Source: Butyriboletus loyo | Taxonomy: Eukaryota; Basidiomycota; Agaricomycetes; Boletales; Boletaceae | Direction: 5' to 3' | Assembly: GCA_038093515.1 (NCBI GenBank) | Contig: JBBPSI010000079.1 | Location: 42,175-106,174 of the forward strand | DNA length: 64,000 bases | Shown: positions 1 to 12,345 of the stretch, in pieces | How the letters are laid out: every line of letters starts with the position of its first letter | Numbering within the stretch: position 1 is the first letter of the stretch | Translations under genes and position numbers: made by a program | The notes under the pieces: generated by a model | The model's database searches: none | The model's input: the letters and a program-made list of their open reading frames with translations, nothing else | What the model was told of the DNA's origin: nothing

Positions 1-659
1 AAGGCCGGCACGCGTAATCGCCTGACGATATAGCGGTTGTACACCTTCCCAGCCATTTGGATGAGTGAAAATATACTCGATGGAATCCTGAATGGATGAC
101 CAGGCGAATGCGAGATGGCGTTCCTGAATATAGTCCTTGGCGCACTGTGAGAGATACGCGACAAAACCTGTGAGAACATCGACAGCAGATTTTCCGGGAG
201 GGAGTGGAGGTAAATCATCCTTCAGATTTATAGAAGATGCTAAATGCATCGGGCGGAGGTGAAGCTTCCACCTGGATTTCAAGGATGAGTATGAGTTCTA
301 CGAATGCCTCGACGTTGCTAATAACCAACCATTCAGCCTTCGTCCATCCTTCAATCATCGCCGCCTCAGCGTTGCTTTCAGCGAGCACCGCAGCACCAGC
401 TGCCATGACATTACCGCTGTTGTCGTAGTACAAGAGAGATGGTACTTTGGCATCACCGCCAACCAGTTGCAGCGCAGGATATCTAAGCCCAGTCAAGACG
501 GATCGATAGGAAGAAATGGAGAACTTGCCTCGTGACTCCAAGGATCTCAGGAACTCGTCCTTGTTCAAGGATACAGTACGAGATACCGCTGTAAGTCGTA
601 CCGATATCGAACGCCACGACGAGTCTGGTAGGGCCAGCGTACGGTTCGAGGTCTGGCAT
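1..659 (-). CDS. Hsp70-like (HSPA12-type) ATPase, 5' part only
   Basis: This is the N-terminal part of an actin-fold ATPase, and it runs off the left edge. Exon 1 (529-659) starts at the ATG at 659 and carries the phosphate-1 motif FDIGTTYSGISY. Exon 2 is 330-482 and exon 3 starts at 271. The 46-nt intron (483-528) begins with GC rather than GT, and the second intron is 272-329. It is a close paralogue of the complete plus-strand gene at 34919, with the same splice sites and near-identical protein apart from a few substitutions and one codon deletion. The two copies differ in length inside both introns, so an apparent frameshift near 285 lies in intron 2 and does not break the gene. About 185 residues are visible. 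HSPA12-type proteins form large families in agaricomycetes and their clients are mostly unknown. Confidence 0.85.
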
Positions 660-944
660 GGCTTGCTAGTTTGAGAGAGGGAAGTGGGCAATAGAGAGTT
701 TATAGGCTAGTCGCCATAAAAGTGCCACGGAACACGAGTTCACAGCCCGTACGTGATGGTGAACGAGAAGCGTTTGTCTGTCCTGTCTACATGATAACCC
801 ACCAGTGGATCCTATGACTATCTTCAATTCATGCTTCATGCTGACACAACTTGCAATTAATCCAGTCACTCACCACTGTCACTTTTTTTAATTCCGTCCT
901 TCGAAAAAAACGCTGAGAGGAGTTCCGGAATGTGCTTTTGATCA
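660..944 (-). promoter_or_regulatory. 5' flank shared with the second Hsp70-like copy
   Basis: There is no gene here. Read on the minus strand, the segment matches 34600-34918 upstream of the other Hsp70-like gene, including the stretch with a poly-T run, the block around TTGTGTCAGCATGAAGCATG, and the sequence just before the ATG. The duplication therefore carried the promoter and 5' UTR as well as the coding region. Confidence 0.65.
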
Positions 945-1830
945 GCCCTATAGTGACTGAGCGCTCGCCCAAGCTGTCTCACACACCGTACCATCCTTGT
1001 CGCATCCCATGTAGGAAGTGAGTGATTCCACCTTACTTTTACGACTGTCTCATAGACCGCATCGTGCCCGTCGGATCCATCTAGTTAGTGAGTAACCCCC
1101 GATTCCTGCCCTCACAACCATCTCAAACATATCATTCCATTCGGAAGTGAGTGATCCTCGACCCCGCTTTCGATCTTCTCGCAAACCGCGTCGTGCTCAT
1201 CGTGTCGCATTTAGCGTATGGGCGGCCATCGAATTCAGCTTTCACAGCATTACATCCTATCCAGTTGGTGAGTGAACCTCAACTTCGGCTTTCACGACTG
1301 ATTCACAGATACAATCGTGCTTGTCACATCCCCTGTAGCAAGTAAGTGATCCTTGATTCCCACTTTCACATTCCTCTCGCAGGCCGTACCGTACTTGTCG
1401 CATCCTATCTAGTTGGCAAGTAATCATAAACTCTGGCATTCATAGCCCACTCAGCCTGTATTTTCTTTTGTCTCATCCCATGTAGGAAGGCAAGTGAGTG
1501 ATCCTCGATCCCTGCTTTCACATTCGTCTCACAGACCCTATTGCACTTGTCGACCCTATATAGCGAGTGGGTGATCCTCGACTCCTGCTTTCACAGCCAT
1601 CTTATAGACCTTGTTTTTCCCATCCAGCAAGCGAGCAGTCGTCCACTTCCGCTTTTACAGCCAACTGCACCGTGCTTGTCACATTCCATGCAGGAAGTGA
1701 GCGATCCCATACTCCCACCTCTACAGCTAACTCACGGACCGCATTGTGCTTGTTGCGACGCATCCAGTTGGTGAGCGCCTCGACTGCCTGCTTTTGAAGC
1801 CGCCTCGGAGACATCATGGTTCTTGTTGCA
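945..1830. repeat. Degenerate tandem repeat, ~60-75 bp unit, about 12 copies
   Basis: A loosely conserved unit recurs with a period of 60-75 bp. It opens with a GTGAGTGATCC-like core, continues through a CTGCTTTCACAG-like stretch and closes with CTTGTCGCATCC followed by CATGTAGGAAG or CATCCAGTTG. Each unit resembles a splice donor and acceptor only ~30 bp apart, which is too short for a usual intron. Stop codons occur in every frame. I see no gene, and the block separates the Hsp70-like copy from CC-1. Confidence 0.7.
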
Positions 1831-2119
1831 TCCGATGCTAGGTGGTTGAACAAGGAGGAGCGCAAGGAGGAGCCAGAAGGAATGATAGATATGTACCTCG
1901 GCGCTCTCTGACGACACCCATCCTGCGCCCATCCTGCGCCCATCGACTCGGAGAGATCCGTCATCCATGATCACCCCGGATACTACTACTCCCTTGCAGG
2001 CGATCGATTCAGGATCACTCACCGACGTGTCCCCAGGGTAACACCCAAATTCCCGCTATACAAATACCCGTTCTCACATCTGGTCGCCCAGCAGAGCAGC
2101 TGCTATTTCTCTTGCCAGC

Positions 2120-5100
2120 ATGTTCAGGGCCTTTGCCTCACTATTACCCTCGGTCAGCGCGCGCACGCCTGTGACTCAGGGAGAAGAATCAAAGAAACCA
2201 AGAAAAGTACCTCAGGTACGGGAACAAGCACCTCGTGAACAAGGATATTGTCTCAAACTCACCTTCCACCATCAGCCGGAATCGCCAGAAAATACAGGAC
2301 GGTCTGCCTCTGACCTTAGTCGTACTGACTCCGGAATATCAGTGCAAAATCGGTCTTCGAGACCTGCATCCCTGCACAGGGTCCAAGAGGGATACTTGGT
2401 TCAGGGTGCCGAGGTAACCAGACAATCGCTTTTCCTGAGGAACTACTTAAATTCAAATCGATTTTCAACGGCAGTTAGGATTAGCTGATGACGGAGAGCG
2501 TGTCCAGGCTATATTCAGCACACCGGGGACCGATCACTATAGCTTGGAATCCTGTAAGAACGAGCAAGCGCAATTTTTCTCGTGATCTCACCGCTTTTGC
2601 TTGTTTCACAGATGCCGACTCAGAAACTAATGATTCGGGGGTCAAACAGACAGCTGATACCGCCACCTATGCTGCCGCCCCCACACCCGAAGTCCAGGTA
2701 CGGAAAAGCGTAGATGTTCAGAGAGCGGAACAATTCGCCACCGCGACAGAGGGAACTGCACTACCTCGGCATGATTTATCTACCTTCTCCTCCCGAACTA
2801 CTACTGGCCAGCAGCGATCCGGGACGTGGCCCTCCGATCGAGGCGGGGTACAAACGAAAGCGTTATTTTACCAAGAAACACGCTTGTCCACACTCACCGA
2901 ATCTGGGCAGTCTCCTCTCATATTTTCCTCCGCCTCCAAGGCCGCCGAAACTCAACATATTATGGCACCGTCAAAATCCACGTACAGCACCACACAAGAA
3001 CACTACCTTCAGATGCAGCGTCTGCATCGCGAAGAGAAGGATCGCATAGTTGCCCTTCTGACGGAAGGACATGAGAATTACAAGCGCTCCTGTCAAGAGC
3101 AGCTTGAAGCTATGCAAATGGAAACTGAGAGGCTTCTGCGGGAGATTTCCGCCTCAACTTCTCAGCTCAATTCTATGGCCATTACCTCATTACAGGACGA
3201 CAAAGTACATTCGAAGAGCACAATTATCACCTCGATCACCGCCGTGATCACCACTGTCGACGCCCGAATCAAGCAGTGGAGGCACACAGTTGCCAGGAAC
3301 GCAGGACAAGTTGCGCTTTCGATCAAAGAACTGGAGCAGCTCTCGTTAGACTTGACTAATGCATCTTCTCAAATGACGGAACTTGAGCAGCATTATGGTG
3401 AGCTATCCAGAGATTTTAACTCCGTTCGGCACAAATTGCAAGCGACGTTGTCGCTTCGGGAGGCGAAGGATCGCGCTATCGCCTCACTCACTGCCGAAGT
3501 CGTTCAGTGGAAGAACGCGGATGCTGCGAAGGCACAGCAGATCATGGCTGTACGCCGAGACAACGGGACACTTCGGCGCAACCTCTCCGTTTCTTTCTCT
3601 CCAACAGATAAACTTCAACTACGTTACGACGCGCAGTCAAACAAGCGCGGTTCTGCGCGCAACGAGCTGCGAGCCAAGGTATCTTTGATCACAGAGAAAG
3701 ATCGTGCTATCGGGTCCCTCACCGCTGAAGCTGCTCTGTGGAAGCAGCCAGATGCCAAAAAGGCAGTGCAGATCGTCACTGCTCGCCGAGACTATGAGGA
3801 CCTCCAAAGAGACTTCGGCGTCTCTTCCTCTCAGACTGCAGAACTGCAGAGGCGCTACGACGCACAGTCAAAGGAGCTTGCTTCTCTTCGGAACGAACTG
3901 CGAGGCAACAAGTTACTGGTTGAGGAGAAAGAGCGGACAATAACCATCCTCACCGCCAGAGCCCAACAATGGAAGTTTACAGATGCTACCATGGCAGAGA
4001 AATTCGCCGTCGAACAGCAAGACGAAGAGAACCTTCAAGAAGACCCCGCAAACTTCTCCTCCCAGATAGCCGATCTTCAGAGGCGCTACGAGGCGCAGTC
4101 TACAGGCGTTGTATCTCTTCGCAATGAGCTCCAAATCAGGGTGTCGCTTCTCGAGGAGAAGGAGCACACAATTTCCTTCATTACCACCGAGCTCGTCCAG
4201 GCGAAGCGCAAAGAGTGCGTGAAAGCAGAGCAGATTGCGATTGCGCGCAGGCATGTTGAACAGCTTCGTCACGAACTCTCTTCCGCCTCTTCCCGAATTG
4301 CAGCCCTCCAGAAGCGATACGAGGCGCAGTCAAAAGAGCTCAGCCCTGTCTATGACGAGCTCCACCAGGCCCAAAGCGAGTCATCCAAGTCTGACATTTC
4401 ACGACAGATCGATCGTGTACAGAAGAACAAGCAGATAAAGGAACTTCGTCGAGGCCTCGCCGCATCCACCACTCGGAATACTGAGCTTCAGAGGTCGTAT
4501 GAGGCACTGTCGGAAGATCTCAGCGCTGTCCGTGACGAACTGAAAGTGAAGACGTCGCGGTACGAGGCCACCATCACCTCCCTCACTATGCAAGTCGACC
4601 ACTGGAAACGTGCAGATACTGCGAAGGCAGGGCGGGTCGCAATTGTCGTCAAACAGGCCGAGAAGCTCCAACAAGACCTCTCCAGCTCCACTTCCCAACT
4701 CACCGAGCTCCAGGGCCGCTACGAGATGCAATCACGCTTCGTCGCTGTGCGCAAGGAGCTGCAAAACTCGACGTCGTCCAACGAATGCAAAGACCGCACC
4801 ATCGCCACCCTCACCGCCGAGGTTGATCGGTGGAAGGGTGCGGACGCTACGAAAGCAGAACAGATTGCGACGGCTCTCAAGCAGGTCGAGAAACGCCAGC
4901 GAGACTTGTCCGCTTCCACCACTCGACTCGCGGAGCTTCAAAGCCGTTATGAGGCCCAGTCACGCGAGCTCGTTTCTGTGCGGGAGGAGCTCCGAAATAG
5001 GACACCATCTTATGGAAACAAAGATCGCACAGTCGCTGCTCTCACTCTCCAGGTCGAAGAATGGAAGCATTCAGATGCCGTTAAAGCGGAGCAGCTTACG

Positions 5101-5551
5101 ACTGCTCGCAAGAACCTCGACCAACTGCGTCGCGACCTGGCCACTTCATTCTCCCAAATTGGTGCGTTTCAGCGGCGTTACGAAACAGCTTACGGTATTG
5201 AATCTTCCGAAAGAGGGCTTGGGACATTCAGACGCCACTAAAACAAAGGAGCTCACCGCCGTACACAAGGAGTTAGAGCAGCTGCGTCGTGACCTATCCA
5301 CTTCATCCTCTCAGATCATCGACTACCAGCACCGCTGCGCGGCGCAGTCGGCGCAGTCTGTGAAACTCACTTACCAAATCGAGAAGTGGAAGCACTCAGA
5401 CGCCACTAAAGCGGAGGAGCTCGCCATCGTGCGCGAGAAACTTGAGCAGCTCCAGATCCACCTGTCCGTCTCGTCTTCCCGAATCATCGGGCTCCAGCAA
5501 CGTTACGATGTGCAGTCGACGGAGCTCAGCTCCCTCCGCGAGCAACTCTAG
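2120..5551 (+). CDS. CC-1: long coiled-coil repeat protein, C-terminally truncated
   Basis: Five exons (2120-2215, 2276-2413, 2475-2553, 2612-5161, 5214-5551) give a continuous frame of 1066 residues. The first ~100 residues are disordered and contain KKPRK. Most of the rest is coiled coil made of ~75-residue modules, each with a SLTAEV-x-QWK stretch, a DA-x-KAEQ stretch, LRRDL, and LQ-x-RYEAQS. Intron positions match CC-2. At intron 1 the acceptor used in CC-2 is lost (CCTTCCAC), and the next AG, 6 nt downstream, keeps the frame. The protein ends at a TAG exactly where CC-2 reads CGG, and sequence similarity fails soon after, so the conserved C-terminal domain of CC-2, CC-3 and CC-4 is missing. 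No ATPase motifs are present, so it is not an SMC or kinesin. It is either a truncated but usable paralogue or a young pseudogene. Confidence 0.75.
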
Positions 5552-6100
5552 GTCATGTCCCCATCATAGCTTGGGAGGAGTATCAGCACGGTGTGAGCAC
5601 CCCCGGGCCCGGGTTTCACATGCTGCATGCACAAATTCGTACCCAGTCGCCAGGGGGTGTTCTACATCCTGGTAGCAAGTGGAGAGCTAGTAGATAAGTA
5701 CGTACTGTGTACTAAGAACTGTAGTAGTGCAGTTGCCGGACAAGCACGTTGAACCACACTCAGGTTTTCGGAGAACCCAGTGCCAGATTCTGCCAGATTC
5801 GTATGGCTTTCGAAACCGTCGCCTGTGGATGACGAATGGACAACCGGACCGATGATCAAGTCGGGAGTGACCCCTTTTGCCACCAGTACAGGAGTTGCCA
5901 ACAGGGATCGATTAACTAGGCGAGACGATGATTCAATGGTATGTATCAAGTTTATAATTGAGCAGGAAGGGCAGCATTCTTGTCAATATTCCTGAGCGAC
6001 GAGTCCCTCGCCTGGTGTAGCTGTAACAGGTAGGTATAAAACACCTCGACGCATCAGTTGATGCGACGTTCAGGTCACTTCAACTGGAATAACTCGTCTC
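5552..6100. other. No gene seen
   Basis: This lies between the truncated end of CC-1 and the convergent PRKK-1 remnant. The first ~20 bases still resemble the CC-2 coding sequence, but the C-terminal domain that should follow is absent. I see no convincing exon on either strand. Confidence 0.5.
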
Positions 6101-6600
6101 TTATTCGTTTTTCTTCCTTGGTAATCTTTGATCAACGTTCGAAAACAGAATGTCCTCTACGACCTGATCGACGTTCTTCCTCGGCGGCCTGCCCTCATCA
6201 GCAATGGGAGATTTAGAGCCCTCCTCGATCTCTTCTGGAAATTTCTGATCGACGACTTTCAAATGCAGAGTATCCTCCGGTGCTTGCTCGCGCTTCTTTC
6301 TTGGAAACCTGCCCTGTCCGGCGAGCGGAGGATTAACGTCTTCCTCGTCCTCCTTCCCTTGACAATATCTCATCGGTTTCTGAACGCAAAATGCCTTCCG
6401 GAACATGCTCGACTTCACACTGCCCTGATCTGCAGGTAGAGGTTTAGGGCCCTCCTCACTCACCCTTCGTGGAAATCCCCTGATCAACGTCCGAACACGT
6501 AATATCCTCTAACACCTCCTCTCCCTTGTTCCTCGGCAATTTCTGTTTGACATTCGAACGCGAGATTTCAGGGAATGTGCTACGATCGACTGCATCGTGT
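6101..6600 (-). pseudogene. PRKK-1: PRKK-module protein, frame-disrupted
   Basis: Read on the minus strand, about seven ~20-residue modules occur in series, with cores such as LPRNK, GFPRR, RFPRKK, RPPRKN and a terminal RLPRKKNE before the stop at 6101. Between cores come acidic linkers of the type VLEDI or VVEDI and a DQ pair (VDQ, ADQ, VVDQ). The upstream modules (about 6500-6590) lie in another frame from the 6101-6487 ORF. The change of frame falls inside one module, so this copy looks frameshifted. No start exon was recognised. The composition is highly charged and predicts disorder. No known domain is visible. It is a convergent neighbour of CC-1. Confidence 0.5.
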
Positions 6601-8315
6601 ACACCTGGTGCCCCGGCCCCTGCTCCACAATTCTTGCAGAGCCCGTGCTGGCGCTAAGTGGGATGGACGCCAACACACCGGAGAGCAATCGGGCGTGCTG
6701 CGTGGCAAAGGACGGCCTCGCTATCGACAGGATCGATATATCGCTGGAATAGGATACTGGAGAGGGGGTGCATACAATGGCGCTGTCAGCCATGAGAGGG
6801 ACGGGGTTATCTGTCGACTCGTGGGCTGGTGCACGCTCTTTATCTGTACAGGTATCGCAGTGGGCGAGAGACGAAGCACGCCTGAACGGGGTGCTGATGA
6901 CACTGAGTGGGGTGCATTTATCCGAAGCTGGCCAGTTCCCCGGTGAGGACACACGTGGGGGCAAGGGCGGCGGTCGCTTGGCTTGGCTCTGTCGGTCTAG
7001 TGTTCGGAGGTGCCGGCCCACATCAGTGAAATGCCAACGAGAGAAATCATGGAGTGTATCGAAATGCATCATGGTACCCTTCCCGGACCGCTACAATCGT
7101 ATTCCTCCCAGTCTGACTGAGGCTGGCTCTGCAGTGATCTGATCCACTGATCGCTCTTACCCGTGGACCCTGAAGTCATCAGGCAGAAGCGCGGCGCACT
7201 ATAGCTAAGTAATTTAACTGTGATAGTATCTCAGTGAGAGGAGTTAAAATCAAACCTTGATTCAAACGCAAGGAGTCCGCAAGCTTCTCGGATAAGTCCC
7301 TGAGATTACAAAGTAACACGCACTGCAGAATAAAATGCATACACGTTTTTGATTTTCCCTTCAGCCTCAGGGGGTTGAGTCCATGCATAATGGTTTCTTG
7401 GACCTTAGGCTGCGATCAAAGACCAAGGGTCTTCAAGTTACTAATTCCTGCCCGTGACAGTGACCTTGCAAACAAGCGACACTTGGCCGACATAGTTTGA
7501 TAGCTCGATTTGAGCTCACGATACAGTGAAGCTCCAGTCCCAGTTCTGGCCCATCAAGGGATCGTCGTTTTTTTTTGATGATGATCATGCAGAGTTTGCG
7601 GACTAGCCGGGGCCCCATGCCGCCTCGCACCTACCTCGCGTATTCCGTGTATTCCGCTAAGCTTCTGAAGCGCTCAGAGAAGCATTGGTAACGGAGAACC
7701 GTATGCCACCGTCAATATGATGGCGTCTGTTCAACAACAGTTCAACGAACACGTTCAGTTCCATCAAATGAAGTACGTCAGTTTTTTTTTCGGCCAAATC
7801 GAGCCTTGTGAACTGGCCAAATCATCAGAAACACTGGTGAATTGAACATGAAGCTCAGGCAACATGTCCTGCAACATTGACAGTTTCTGGCCCCGACGCC
7901 ATGCAGTTAACATGCGCAGTATGTATCTTCAGTCTGGGTATCATCTCTGGCTTCTTTGTTCCCCAGGTGGCCGTAGCACGCGCGGCGACTCTACAACCCT
8001 GAACCCATTGCTAAGACTCATGGGCACGTAGTAATCTGTACGTATTACCCGGCTCCCAGTAGTGAACTCCCTGGCTGTGCTCCTTGCTGACTCCTGTGAC
8101 CCAGATCCAAGTCACCCGTTGGCAACCTTCCACCATGTATGTATGTATTGCGCTTTTAGAATGTTCAATTCAGCTTCCCATGTGGATGAGTTTGCTACAT
8201 CCATGCGGATGCCTCGTTTGCTCTTGCTGTTTGCGAGTATGGCGCGCGCTCTTAAAGATGGTCCTCTCGTGAGACGAACTCGAACTCATCTCTCTTCGGA
8301 CTCGAGCCAGTACGA
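6601..8315. other. No supported gene
   Basis: The minus-strand open frame at 6509-7072 (187 codons) may be the decayed 5' part of PRKK-1, but its composition is not convincing. The rest holds only short unsupported frames and poly-T tracts near 7570 and 7785. The last few hundred bases presumably include the promoter of the DUF2235 gene. Confidence 0.45.
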
Positions 8316-11300
8316 ATGTCAGTGTCAACGCCTCCGCCGTACCGATGTCCCACTTGCGGACCCACCTCAGTGAATCCGCGGAACCTGGTGGTCTTTATTG
8401 ACGGCACGTCTAACAAACCTGGTGACAACGTAAGTCTTTGTGTGTGCTACGCTGCTCCATAGCTGACCAGTGTACGTGCAGAATACAAATGTCTGGAAGC
8501 TATCCAAACAAGTAAAGAAAAACTCTGAGCCAGAGCAATTGCAACGTTATTTCAAGGGGATCGGTGCATATGATACCGACCATCTACATCCACTCCATCG
8601 TGCGGGGAAGTGGATCCACGGCAAATTTGAGCAGGGACTCGCTTGGTTGGTTCTGCATAATACCTCTTCCAGCAGTTCATGTAATCGGTCGCCACAGGAA
8701 TGTAGAGAAAAACGTGAAGGATGCGTACGCTTGGTTGGCAGAAAAGTATCAGGAGGGGGATCGAATATACTTGTTTGGTGCGTCCAGGTTTACCGCTGGC
8801 TCTAGCAGATGACGGGATACTTGCAGGGTTCTCTCGAGGTGCATATCAAGTGCGGACACTTGCTAGTATGATCCACGAAGCGAGTGTGGTTACCATCTGT
8901 CGTATGAATAGTAATTGACCGAATCATATCTATAACAGGTCGGCCTGGTGAATGAGAAGGAACGTGCTGATTCGTCAGTATCCCCATTTCTATTTTGCAC
9001 GAGTCCCATACTTCACGAGTATATTGCAACAGGGCGTATAGTCATTACCTTTCCATCTATCCCTATAATCCCGAGAAAAGACGAAAGGTAATGACGTTTA
9101 GGAGGGAGCTATGCCAGAAGGATGTGAGGATCCATTTCGTGGGAGTCTGGTGTGCTGTATCCGTTCATCACGCCATTCTAAGCTGACTTTGACCAGGGAT
9201 ACGGTGTCCTCTTTGGGTTTGATCAAGAAAGATGTCCACATCACGGCCTCCGCAACGGTAACAAACGCGTGCCATTTCCGACATGCACTTGCTCTCGATG
9301 AGCGTCGAGTCAAGTTCATGCCGGAATATTTTGCAGAAGTGAACGCTCACCATAGCACCATACAAACTCAGAGATCCAATGTCAGCGATGTCAAAGAGGT
9401 CTGGTTCGCTGGTGGCCATTCTGATGTGTATGTAATATGTCGATCTACGCAAAGGGCGAAACTAACGCAGCCTCGCGTCTAGCGGTGGAACCAGTCGGGA
9501 ACCTATTCAAGTGCTCTCTGAGCCTGACGACTCCGGGTCTTACCCCGTTCATGCTGGAAATGTGCCGCTTCTATGGATGAGGCGAGAAGCAGCTGCCCAC
9601 GGTTTGGTTTTCGCACCGGAAGAGTTTACCTGGGATCCGGAGGACGTCGATAAAGGCACAAAGGATACGATGACGTCTTGGTATAAATTTCTCGAGATCT
9701 TGCCCATTCGTCACCAAGTATCGTTCAGTGGTATTGGTAAACATGAGCGAAGGTAATGCCCTCCTGGCGGACTCAACTTCGTCGCTGATTCAAGATGATT
9801 GCCCGCAGGCGTCACCTGTCTCGTGCGCGTTCGGTCATTCCTGTTCAACAGATTCATTCCTCCATTTTGTTCGGTGATGTGTATACACCCAGTGCTACTC
9901 TACGAGATAGTGTTGATATTCCGACTGGGCCACAGGAGGCCTCAGACGAACTATGGACAACTGAACTCCCGGACGAAGGAGCAACAACGCGCTTATTGAC
10001 ATCGTTACTTGGGGATCAACAACGGATGCCGCGATCTCTCGAGAAGGTGCTATTCCTTCTTAATTACAGTAAGTTCCACCCCTTGTCAATCGATCGACGC
10101 TCATTGGTGACATACAACTGACGCTTTTAAATTGTCGAGGGCTAGACAATGGACTGACTCAAACAATAACCATACCACAGTGGTCTGAAGAATCCATTCG
10201 CGGGCAATTTGATTTGGAAAAGGTTGCTCACGCTGTCATATATGACGTACTTTGTAGGTTATCATCCGTAATCTTCCTCGGGAGGTGCGCTGATCCCGTT
10301 TATCTTCATAGCCAACGTTCCTGCTTCCGAGGATCTATTGAAAGATGCACGGGATACTCTTCATGATCTATTGTCCTCCGCGGATTCCCCCGGAGTCTTC
10401 TACGTTCTACGATTCTCGACGAGGCACGAAACACTCCGACGACGTTTCATTGATGACGAGGTGATCGGAGCTATCATGCATGCACTGGAAAAGATCGCAA
10501 AGGGCGACAATGAAAGCTTATTCCCATTGGTTATGGACAGTCTACGTTACCTCATCAATGACGGTGCGTATGATCAATGCCCACAGGTTACATGCTCATC
10601 CTTTACAGATGTCATGAGAAACAAGGTTATTGCGCAGCTTTGCGCTAGGTCAGATGACACCCAAACAAGGCTCTCGGTGGCATTGGATAAAGGTAATGGT
10701 GCTTTATTGGTCGTGTACTTCGCTGCTTTACATCTTCGCAGAACCTGACCAGTTGATGGCGTGGCTCAAGATGATTGCATCTTTTGCCCAGTACCGGCCA
10801 GGTAAGAGCGTTCTAACTCATTACCGTACGATTTGACCACATAATCAATAGATCTTTGCAAAGAGTTGAAACCTAAAATCTCCGAGCTGGCAGCAAAGGA
10901 AAGAAGTCATGTTGGTTCGGCGGCTGTAGAGGTTTTAGCTGTATTGAACGTGCCACGTGAGTCGCGGTTGTACTTGTGCATACTCTGTTGCCTGATTGGC
11001 ATCGCGGAAACAGTTAACGGCGATATCCACGTCTCTAACATTTTAGGCTACCTTGGTAACACTCTCCCTCCGTTAGATGCGGAGGTAGGCCACACCTCTT
11101 CACCGGATAACATTGGTGACTTGCCCCCTGGATTTAAAATCAATGGTAAGCCCCGTGAACCGTGCACGTCTCTTTCTGTGGTTGACTTTTGTCAGATTCT
11201 GGGACGCTTGACGAGGAAGTAATGCAGAAGCTTGCGTCAACCATCGAGTCGCGCGATGCGCGTGAACGCACTTCGGCCACCTTGACATTATTGAAGCTAT

Positions 11301-12345
11301 GTAGATGTAAGTTCTAAGAAATCTCGTTTACGGAGCTGACATCGACGAATCAGACTCTATGATCCGGAGTTTTTGCTCGAGGGTCAAGGTTGTGAATATC
11401 TTTATGAGGCAGATGGAACACAAGGACACCTCTCTACTGGCGGCGTATGCTTTGAAGACGTGCTTGGAACGAGGTGAGCGAGAAGCAAGGTTTTGATATG
11501 AGGATTGGCTTGGCTTATGTATAAATGAGGCATGACACCTTCCAACTTCGATCGTGTTGCACAGCTTATCGTTACCATGCTCGACAAAGGCTGGTTTGAC
11601 GATGCCGTAGGCCGAGTCGAAGGTTTCGAGATCTTCCGTGAACTCGTGATGTCTGGTAACCTCGGGTGAATTCTTGCTGATTTCAAACCTTGTACTGATA
11701 ATGTGTTTGGCCCAGGCGATCTAAAGCAGCAAGTCATCGCCCTTAACATAGTTCCCGCTTTGACGAAGAAACTTGAGGGTGGAAAATGCCATGACGTCCG
11801 CACGAGCTTGATATGTCTCGACGTCCTCGGTATATGTCTGGCGACTGTATGCACCTACATGACTGACTCGTTTGTAGAGAGGGACAATCCAGTGCATCTG
11901 CAGCCGATTGTAGAAAAAAGCATAACCGACTTGAAGGCCAGTAGCAAGAAGACTCAAACGAAAGGTGTCAAAATTCTTGCTGCCCTTGCTCGGACGAGTA
12001 AGCATGTCTTCTGTCGTTCAGTTTGCAACCACTGACGAATTGGCTAGCGGCTGGTGAGCAGGCCATAACGCCTCACGTGACCGATATCGTGAAAATGCTG
12101 CCCCCACCTTCGGGCGGCCCATCTCGACAGCGTTCCCAATCACTCAGTGCTGCTGCTGTATTGTATGACCTGTCCAAGAATGGTAAGTCGGGACCCGCCC
12201 TGCCTCGATATGAAATACTTTATCGTAACTGTTTTGTTCGTCCAACTTAGAGACCCTCCGCAAGCAAATCCGAGACTCTCAGGAATTCACTAGATGGAGG
12301 GGTCAACCGCCACGTCGCGCTGGAACTCTCCATTCCAGGCCTTGA
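8316..12345 (+). CDS. DUF2235 (lipase-like) protein with long helical C-terminal region
   Basis: The gene has many short exons. The first ones are 8316-8429, 8482-8645, 8698-8777, 8827-8879, 8939-8973, 9033-9149, 9197-9427, 9483-9752, 9809-10068, 10146-10253 and then 10312 onward. The frame holds across all junctions checked, and the last exon ends at the TGA at 12343. Residues ~25-350 are a DUF2235 domain: NLVVFIDGTSNK near the start, FGFSRGAYQVRTLA (the GxSxG-type nucleophile elbow), VGVWDTVSSLG, RHALALDERR and WFAGGHSDVGG. This fold is shared with Tle1-type phospholipases, but the fungal substrates are unknown. The remaining ~600 residues are helical, with segments such as RTSLICLDVLGIC and AAYALKTCLE that resemble ARM or HEAT repeats. 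The intron at 8880-8938 is GC-AG. The PRKK-2/CC-2 pair follows on the same strand. Confidence 0.85.

Noticed and set aside
272..329. Apparent one-base frameshift in the left Hsp70-like copy relative to the right copy
   Set aside because: The extra base lies in intron 2. With the intron removed, both copies read the same protein.
2612..5161. CC proteins as SMC, myosin or kinesin
   Set aside because: No Walker A, Walker B or motor motifs are visible in any of the four genes. The similarity is only generic coiled coil.
4610..5213. Long alternative-frame ORF overlapping CC-1
   Set aside because: The part before 5214 is a shadow frame of the coiled-coil repeat. Only the part after the intron (5214-5551) is in the true frame.
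6509..7072. 187-codon minus-strand ORF as an independent gene
   Set aside because: Composition is not convincing and no family features are visible. Part of it overlaps the disrupted PRKK-1 modules in another frame.
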